Positions 30,736 through 36,036 of a DNA stretch of 36,036 nucleotides are shown piece after piece; within the stretch, counting starts at the first letter, position 1, and every line of letters begins with the position of its first letter. Source of the DNA: a virus. The DNA is taken from positions 1-36,036 of IMG/VR virus record IMGVR_UViG_3300042517_000672; one strand, given 5' to 3'. A model generated the notes under the pieces. The model saw nothing but the letters and a program-made list of their open reading frames with translations. It made no database searches and was not told the origin of the DNA. The translations under genes were made by a program, and so were the position numbers.

Positions 30736-33582
30736 ATGGTAAAAAAGAGTAAAATAGTTGAACAACAAAGGGAAAATAAAGGGTATTACGAATACGAAAA
30801 CATGTTGTGCAATGCTAACATTAGACTTTCCAAATTTAAGTTCTTTGAAAACGATTTAAAGTCGTCGTTAAAGGAATTAAACCACTTGTTTAGCTTAATG
30901 GTTGATGGAAAGCCAATAATTAACAATGAGACCCTAATAAGCCTAAAAGTTGGTACTGAAATTGCACACCAAATGAAGTTGATCGATTTGCGTAATTTTA
31001 TTATAAGTAAGATAAAAGAAAAGGGTGAATCTAATTACTTAAAAATAACCAATCTTAAAATAGTTAGTAATGCAAATCCTTTTGATTGTACACTAACAAA
31101 ATCGCTAGGTATTACAGCACTTACAGCCGATTTCTTAATTGAAAATGAGTTGCTAGGTGTTGACACATACAATGCATTGGAAAAGGGTTTTATTGAGGAA
31201 GCTACCGACTATTGGAATGTTGATATTGAAAAAGCGGTAAAGAATTTAGCAAAGTACAAAGCTGTAAGAAAATTGGTTTATCGTAATGGTAAAACCTTTG
31301 TTGTTACCTACTATGTGAATCCAATAACCCAATTGCCAGAAGAGCAAGATAGCATAGAATTGAATGACGATAAGAACATACATGCCATTGCAATAAGCGG
31401 TTTGGCAGTAGGTGATGAAATTGAGGATAAAAATGGTGCAAAAGCTGTAGTTAGACGTTTTGAAAAAGATGGTAGTATAAGATTAGATTATGGTTCTGGA
31501 ATAAAAACAACAATGTCTTTTTCAAACTTTGCTAAAAAGGTTAAGAATGGTGATTTAATTATTTCAGCACATAAGAATGTTCAAATAAAGAATACCAATG
31601 CCACACCGACAAGTTTGGCTGACTTAACCCACATATCTTCATTGGGTGGTAGTACTGGAGCTGAACTTACAGAAGATGAAAATGGTGTAAAATGGGTTGT
31701 TAAGCGTGGTGGTGGAAAACAAGCTAGTGAACAATGTGCTAACGAAGCACTAGCAAACCAAATATACGAAACATTGGGTTTAAATGCTCCTAAAAGTACC
31801 ATTATTACAGATAAGGGTGATAAGGTATTGGTAAGTGGTTTTGTGGAAAATTTGCAGGATATAAACAGCATAAGCGGAACAGCACAATTCACAAACACTA
31901 AGGTATTGCTACAATCAACATTTGTTGCACATGCATTACTAGGCAATTTGGATATAGTTGAAAACGACAATACTAAGGTTGATGTAAATGGTAACATATT
32001 CTTTTTAGATAATGGTGGCTCACTATTGTACAGAGCACAAGGTGGTCCAAAGAATTTTGATAAAAGCTGTAGTGAACTAAGTTCAATGCTATCATTTACT
32101 AGCAATCAAACTAAGTGGTTTGGTAATTTAACTAAGGGCGATATAGCAATGCAAATTGAAAATTTGATATTGCCAAAAAAGGATGAAGTTTTGAAAACAA
32201 TAAGTAATGCAAGTTATTTAGACAAGGCTCAACAAAAAGAACTTCTAGACACTATGACTGGAAGGTTTGATAGCCTTGAAAAGTTTTTAGATAATTACAA
32301 ATTGAATACCAAGAATAAAAATAGTCCAATTAAATATGACGATGCAAAAGATACATTGGATTCAATTACACTTGCAAATAGTAAAAAGAATGATTACAAA
32401 GTTATAGACGACTATGAAAAAATATTGGATGATGTAAACGATTACATTAAAAATAAAAATGGTGGAAAAAGCAAAAACGATACAATTGGTTTTGTCAATG
32501 CTAATTTCATGTGTAAGGCTAGGGGTTTTGATGGTAAACCAACTATATTGTCAGATGTTGATTTTAATAAGTTGTTTATTAAGTCTAAGTCTCAAAAGGG
32601 AGCCAATTTGCTATACAGGACAGTAGGTGCTGGACATGAGGATAGTTTGGTTGATAGAACAGAATTCTATACTGGAGGAGTTGGGCAATCAGCTTATGGT
32701 GCTGGATTGTACTTTGCAAATGAAACTAATAGTTTAAATAATTTCACCACACCTCCACCTCCACCTAGAACAAATGATTTAAGCGATAGTAAGGGGTATG
32801 GCGATTTAACGCATGTGGTAATGACAGCACCAAATTTCAAATGGGGTGATTTAGACAGCATTAGAAGTGAGATGCGTAACTTCCTAAACAACACTATAGT
32901 TAATCCAAAATTTGATAAGGCAAAGGATGCGTTTGACAAAGCAACACAAGCTTTGAAGGACCACACTAAAAATTTCCATATAAACTTTGCAAAAACTAGA
33001 AACCATGCCCAAGAGGTTGCAGTTAAGGCAATGGAAATTCATGCCAAAAGGGATTGGGGTGAACACCATGTAACTGAATTAGCCGACATACTTAACAAAT
33101 TTGGAAATGGGGCAAGTGGTAAGCAAATCGGTCAAACAATTAGGCTACAACTACCAAAAAATGCTGATGGTAGCAAGGGTGAGCATTACGATTATGTTTT
33201 AACTGGAGCAGGGAACACCAATGGTAAAAGCTACAATACCAATGTAAAGACGTTGTTTAATAAAATTTACGACGAATACAGCGTTCCATTCCAAGCCGAA
33301 CTAACAAAAGCCGACATGCATTCAGACAAGCAGTTTATACAGCTTAGTTCAGATGCAATGGAAGCGCAAGATGAATTAAACAAACATCCACATACTATTC
33401 CAAATCCAAACTTAACAAAAAGCGATAAGGCTTTGATGGAATTAATAAAGAAAGATCAAAGCGGAGATAGTGCTGGAATATATGCCATACATAAAGGTTA
33501 TGATGGTGTAACAACTAGTGCTGGAAACTACCGAGTGATTTACAATAGAACAAAATTGATTATTAACGAAAAATTATTTTAA
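30736..33582 (+). CDS. Head-associated kinase-like + ADP-ribosyltransferase-like fusion, 948 aa
   Basis: A large protein with at least two enzyme-like domains. Residues about 300-440: glycine-rich loop SLGGSTGAE, a VVKRGG strand with a candidate catalytic Lys, ANEALANQIYETLG, HALLGNLDIVENDN as a catalytic-loop-like segment, and LDNGGSLLYRAQGGPK as a metal-binding-like segment. This is a HipA-like or related kinase fold recurring in phage proteins. Residues about 625-948: LLYRTVGAGH, a YTGGVGQSAYGAGLYFAN block (645-662) and a terminal GYDGV then NYRVIYN (921-937), in the style of ADP-ribosyltransferases. The Glu expected just before the YRVIYN strand is Asn. Position after the MuF gene fits a packaged effector. 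A PPPPP run at 673-677 is a likely linker. Confidence 0.7.
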   Translation: MVKKSKIVEQQRENKGYYEYENMLCNANIRLSKFKFFENDLKSSLKELNHLFSLMVDGKPIINNETLISLKVGTEIAHQMKLIDLRNFIISKIKEKGESNYLKITNLKIVSNANPFDCTLTKSLGITALTADFLIENELLGVDTYNALEKGFIEEATDYWNVDIEKAVKNLAKYKAVRKLVYRNGKTFVVTYYVNPITQLPEEQDSIELNDDKNIHAIAISGLAVGDEIEDKNGAKAVVRRFEKDGSIRLDYGSGIKTTMSFSNFAKKVKNGDLIISAHKNVQIKNTNATPTSLADLTHISSLGGSTGAELTEDENGVKWVVKRGGGKQASEQCANEALANQIYETLGLNAPKSTIITDKGDKVLVSGFVENLQDINSISGTAQFTNTKVLLQSTFVAHALLGNLDIVENDNTKVDVNGNIFFLDNGGSLLYRAQGGPKNFDKSCSELSSMLSFTSNQTKWFGNLTKGDIAMQIENLILPKKDEVLKTISNASYLDKAQQKELLDTMTGRFDSLEKFLDNYKLNTKNKNSPIKYDDAKDTLDSITLANSKKNDYKVIDDYEKILDDVNDYIKNKNGGKSKNDTIGFVNANFMCKARGFDGKPTILSDVDFNKLFIKSKSQKGANLLYRTVGAGHEDSLVDRTEFYTGGVGQSAYGAGLYFANETNSLNNFTTPPPPPRTNDLSDSKGYGDLTHVVMTAPNFKWGDLDSIRSEMRNFLNNTIVNPKFDKAKDAFDKATQALKDHTKNFHINFAKTRNHAQEVAVKAMEIHAKRDWGEHHVTELADILNKFGNGASGKQIGQTIRLQLPKNADGSKGEHYDYVLTGAGNTNGKSYNTNVKTLFNKIYDEYSVPFQAELTKADMHSDKQFIQLSSDAMEAQDELNKHPHTIPNPNLTKSDKALMELIKKDQSGDSAGIYAIHKGYDGVTTSAGNYRVIYNRTKLIINEKLF

Positions 33583-33583
33583 A

Positions 33584-34006
33584 ATGAGATTTGCATACAT
33601 ACCAGAATACCATTGCAGTTTAGATAAAATTAATAGTGGATACATTATTCATGGACAATTTGATTTAGAAGATGATTATGTTAGGAATGAAAATGTTGAT
33701 GAAAGATTAGCCAAAGTAAAGAAGCTAGTATTTGATGACAATTACGAACCTTTGTATGAAAATTGGCATAGCTTACATTTTCCATTGTTACATAATGTAT
33801 CATTTGGTGGTGTGCATAGTAAATGCAGTAAGTTTGATGATTTACCAAATGAAGTTTTGCAAATGGCAGTTAAGGCTGAAAAGCATTTATTTGTAGATGT
33901 TAAATTTGAAAAGTATGTTGAATCTTTAGGTTTAGTACCTTCAGAATTGGATACAATAAATAAATTAAATTTAGTTGAAAACTTTAAATTCTTTAATGGT
34001 ATTTAG
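33584..34006 (+). CDS. Hypothetical protein, 140 aa
   Basis: No family recognised. It starts one base after the stop of the kinase-ART protein and is followed by the protease gene. Mixed alpha/beta, acidic (FDLEDDYVRNENVDERLAKV), with histidine-containing WHSLHFPLLHNVSFGG in the middle. The tight pairing with the fusion gene makes it a candidate partner, chaperone or immunity protein; nothing in the sequence proves this. Confidence 0.6.
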   Translation: MRFAYIPEYHCSLDKINSGYIIHGQFDLEDDYVRNENVDERLAKVKKLVFDDNYEPLYENWHSLHFPLLHNVSFGGVHSKCSKFDDLPNEVLQMAVKAEKHLFVDVKFEKYVESLGLVPSELDTINKLNLVENFKFFNGI

Positions 34007-34035
34007 AGTTCTAATTTTTGATTTATAATATTCAC

Positions 34036-35571
34036 ATGGCTGACAAAAAATTTAGATTCTGGTTTCCAATTGACGAAATGAAAAAAGGAACCGACGAATC
34101 TGGTGAAGTGGAAATGAAGTTCGGCGGTTATGCAAGTACAATGCGAAAAGACGTTGATGGTGAAAACCTTGACCCTAGTGGGTTTGATTTAAGTTATTTC
34201 AACGAGCGTGGTATTGTTAATTGGAATCATGGTAAGACACCTGAAACAATAATAGGTGAACCCATTGAAGCTAAAATAATTGGTAAAAAATTATGGGTTT
34301 CAACTAAACTTTATAACAGAAGTGAGTTGGCAAAAGGTGTTTATGCATTAGGTGAAACACTTGAACAAAGCGGTGCAACTAGAAGACTAGGATATAGCAT
34401 TGAGGGTATTGTTACAGAGAGAGACCCAAATAATCCAACTAAGGTTAAAAAAGCTATGATTACCAATATGGCTATTACCTTAAACCCTAAAAATCCTGAC
34501 AGCATTATAGATATAATTAAAGGCACATTTAACGAGTTTGATGATAGCGTTGACACTAGTGCCGACGAACTACTAAAACAAGTCTCTAATGGTGGAGCAA
34601 ATGGTGGTACACAATACATTATTGACATTACAAGACCAGATGGGTGTAGAGTAGTTGTAGATAAGGACTATCAAATAAAAATTACCAAAGCACTTGATAC
34701 CATAAATGGTAAGCCATTAATTAAGGAAGACTTGGATAACAAATTGGTTGATTTAAACAAAGTTTCAAGCAAAAAAGATTATTTGAGTAAGGCACAAATA
34801 ATGGAAAAAATATTTTCAAAATTTGGAGTTATAGATTTACTGAACGCAAACAAAATTTTCAATAAAATAAATAGTACAATGAAAAAAAATCAAAAAAATT
34901 CAGAATTGGCAAACATTACTGAAGAAGTGTTGGAAAAAGCACTAGGTAAAATGTCTGACTCATTGAGTGACGATATTTTAAACAAAAATATGAAAAATGA
35001 TGAAGCTGAAGAAGAAGTTGATCCGAATGATGCAATTGAAACTGATGAAAACGAGGAAGAAGAATATGAGGAAAAACCAAAGCCAAAAGCTAAGGCGAAG
35101 CCAAAAGCAAAACCTGAAATGAATGACAACATGGAAAAGGGAAGCTTGAGTGAATCATTGGCAATTGTACTTAAAGGTTTGAACGACAAAATTAACAAGT
35201 TTAATGAGAAGTTTGATGCATTGGAAAAAAGCTTAGATAGCCAAGCTGAATTGCTTAACGAAATTGCTGATTCCGCTCCTGCTCCTAAAAGTATTACCAA
35301 AAGCAATTCCAAGCCATTGGGTCGTTCTTTTGAAAAAGGTATTGAGGATGAATTTGAAAAAGGTGTTAATGGTGAAGAAAGTGAAAAAACGCTATCTGTT
35401 TCAAAACAGAAAGGTGCGGTGCTTTCAGTACTTGACAATTTAGCATTTGGGGCAAAGGGTTTCAATCCAACGATTGCAAAGGCTATGACAACATTTGAAA
35501 GTTCTGGTACATTGGAAAAAGCAATCGTTGACGAAATCAAAACTTCAACTGGAATTCAACTAGTTAATTAA
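34036..35571 (+). CDS. Prohead protease with C-terminal scaffold-like region
   Basis: The N-terminal 165 residues are a HK97-type prohead protease: FGGYASTMRKDVDGE (29-43), VNWNHG with His65, GYSIEG with Ser121, and ITNMAITLNPKNP near 142-154. The protease cuts scaffold and capsid during head maturation. The remaining 345 residues are charged, helical and low-complexity, including an acidic run near 335-350, a KPKAKAKPKAKP run near 352-363 and coiled coil near 385-415, as expected for a scaffold. So protease and scaffold appear to be one gene. An in-frame ATG at 34018 adds six residues; MADKKF fits better. Length 511. Confidence 0.85.
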   Translation: MADKKFRFWFPIDEMKKGTDESGEVEMKFGGYASTMRKDVDGENLDPSGFDLSYFNERGIVNWNHGKTPETIIGEPIEAKIIGKKLWVSTKLYNRSELAKGVYALGETLEQSGATRRLGYSIEGIVTERDPNNPTKVKKAMITNMAITLNPKNPDSIIDIIKGTFNEFDDSVDTSADELLKQVSNGGANGGTQYIIDITRPDGCRVVVDKDYQIKITKALDTINGKPLIKEDLDNKLVDLNKVSSKKDYLSKAQIMEKIFSKFGVIDLLNANKIFNKINSTMKKNQKNSELANITEEVLEKALGKMSDSLSDDILNKNMKNDEAEEEVDPNDAIETDENEEEEYEEKPKPKAKAKPKAKPEMNDNMEKGSLSESLAIVLKGLNDKINKFNEKFDALEKSLDSQAELLNEIADSAPAPKSITKSNSKPLGRSFEKGIEDEFEKGVNGEESEKTLSVSKQKGAVLSVLDNLAFGAKGFNPTIAKAMTTFESSGTLEKAIVDEIKTSTGIQLVN

Positions 35572-35610
35572 TAAACAAATTTTTAAATAAACAATTCAAT
35601 TATAAACAAA

Positions 35611-36036
35611 ATGGTAGATTTACAAAACTACAATTCTGGTGCTGACAATCAAGTTATGTTTGGAGGAAATGCCACAATGCAAGAGGTTGATAACCTTAAC
35701 AAAGCGTTGGAAGCACAAAACCTCACAGGTCGCGAGACTACTAACTTGACCACAACATCAGGTGCTCCGCTTAAAGTGGAAAGTCTCGACAAGACTTTGA
35801 AAGTATTGACATACACAGAAAAAGAGTTAACGCTCTGGTCTAGAATCAAAAAGACTCCTGCCTATAATACGGTTGAAGAGTATAACCAATTAGTATCTTA
35901 TGGTGCTGATAGAGGTGGTTTTAACCGAGAGGGTGAACTTCCAGTTGAAGAGGACAGCACTTATGTTCGTAGAGCTCAGTTGGTTAAATTCTTAGGTGTT
36001 ACCAAATCGGTTACACATCCTATGACTTTAGTAAAT
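35611..36036 (+). CDS. Major capsid protein (partial, 3' end outside window)
   Basis: The first 142 residues of a protein starting MVDLQNYNSG, cut by the window edge. Position after the protease/scaffold gene, an N-terminal region suitable for scaffold contact, and the segment LTLWSRIKKTPAYNTVEEYN, then NREGELPVEEDSTYVRRA, fit an HK97-fold capsid protein of the longer-tailed-phage type. A 39-base AT-rich gap separates it from the protease gene; no promoter box of the early type is present there. Confidence 0.8.
   Translation, partial: MVDLQNYNSGADNQVMFGGNATMQEVDNLNKALEAQNLTGRETTNLTTTSGAPLKVESLDKTLKVLTYTEKELTLWSRIKKTPAYNTVEEYNQLVSYGADRGGFNREGELPVEEDSTYVRRAQLVKFLGVTKSVTHPMTLVN

Noticed and set aside
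34890-35540. 216-residue open frame on the minus strand
   Set aside because: Serine/phenylalanine-rich shadow of the low-complexity scaffold region of the protease gene.

Overview
The window reads as one contiguous piece of a tailed double-stranded DNA phage (Caudoviricetes, or a prophage cut at both ends). Every supported gene lies on the + strand and is tightly packed, often overlapping by 4-20 bases. The host is most likely a member of Bacteroidota. Five early-type promoters carry the Bacteroidota sigma signature (TTG or TAG, 19-21 bases, then TAnnTTTG). Starts are preceded by A-rich leaders rather than Shine-Dalgarno sites, and base composition is AT-rich. No integrase, tRNA or CRISPR array was seen. 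The ends of the genome are not in the window: the first gene is cut at its 5' end and the last (major capsid protein) at its 3' end.

Layout. 1-2100: tail of an unknown gene, a terminator, a DUF1653-like protein, a possible small terminase subunit (DUF2280-like) and a small gene, closed by a second terminator. 2170-9100: about 20 small accessory genes of unknown function in blocks, each headed by a near-identical promoter (2171, 3473, 4777), including an HNH protein and a 36-residue membrane peptide. 9087-15350: DNA metabolism, with ATP-dependent DNA ligase, an OB-fold protein, a T4 endonuclease V (DenV) homologue, zinc-ribbon proteins and a DEDDh exonuclease. 15370-18510: terminase-adjacent protein, large terminase, holin-like protein. 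18525-24310: nucleotide and DNA enzymes, with a dCTP deaminase/dUTPase, P-loop kinase, AAA+ ATPase and a Spo11/topoisomerase VI-A-like protein, ending in a strong terminator. 24312-25334: a DNA-base-hypermodification protein (HMUDK helical domain/aGPT-Pplase type). 26140-36036: head module, with a zeta-toxin-like kinase, a 24-bp palindrome, portal, a membrane-anchored PAS protein, MuF-like head protein, a 948-residue kinase-like plus ADP-ribosyltransferase-like protein, prohead protease/scaffold and major capsid protein.

How the parts fit. Ligase, DenV homologue, exonuclease, AAA+ ATPase and the Spo11-like protein form a DNA replication/repair set. The dCTP deaminase, P-loop kinase and HMUDK-helical protein together suggest, but do not prove, that the phage makes hypermodified thymidine in its DNA. 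The sequence is also strikingly poor in GATC, as if selected against a GATC-cutting host enzyme. The head module carries three unexpected enzyme or sensor genes (zeta kinase, PAS protein, kinase-ART fusion). They look like effectors packaged in or expressed with the virion, in the manner of the phage 'polyvalent' proteins. These three observations are the best candidates for unexplored biology here.
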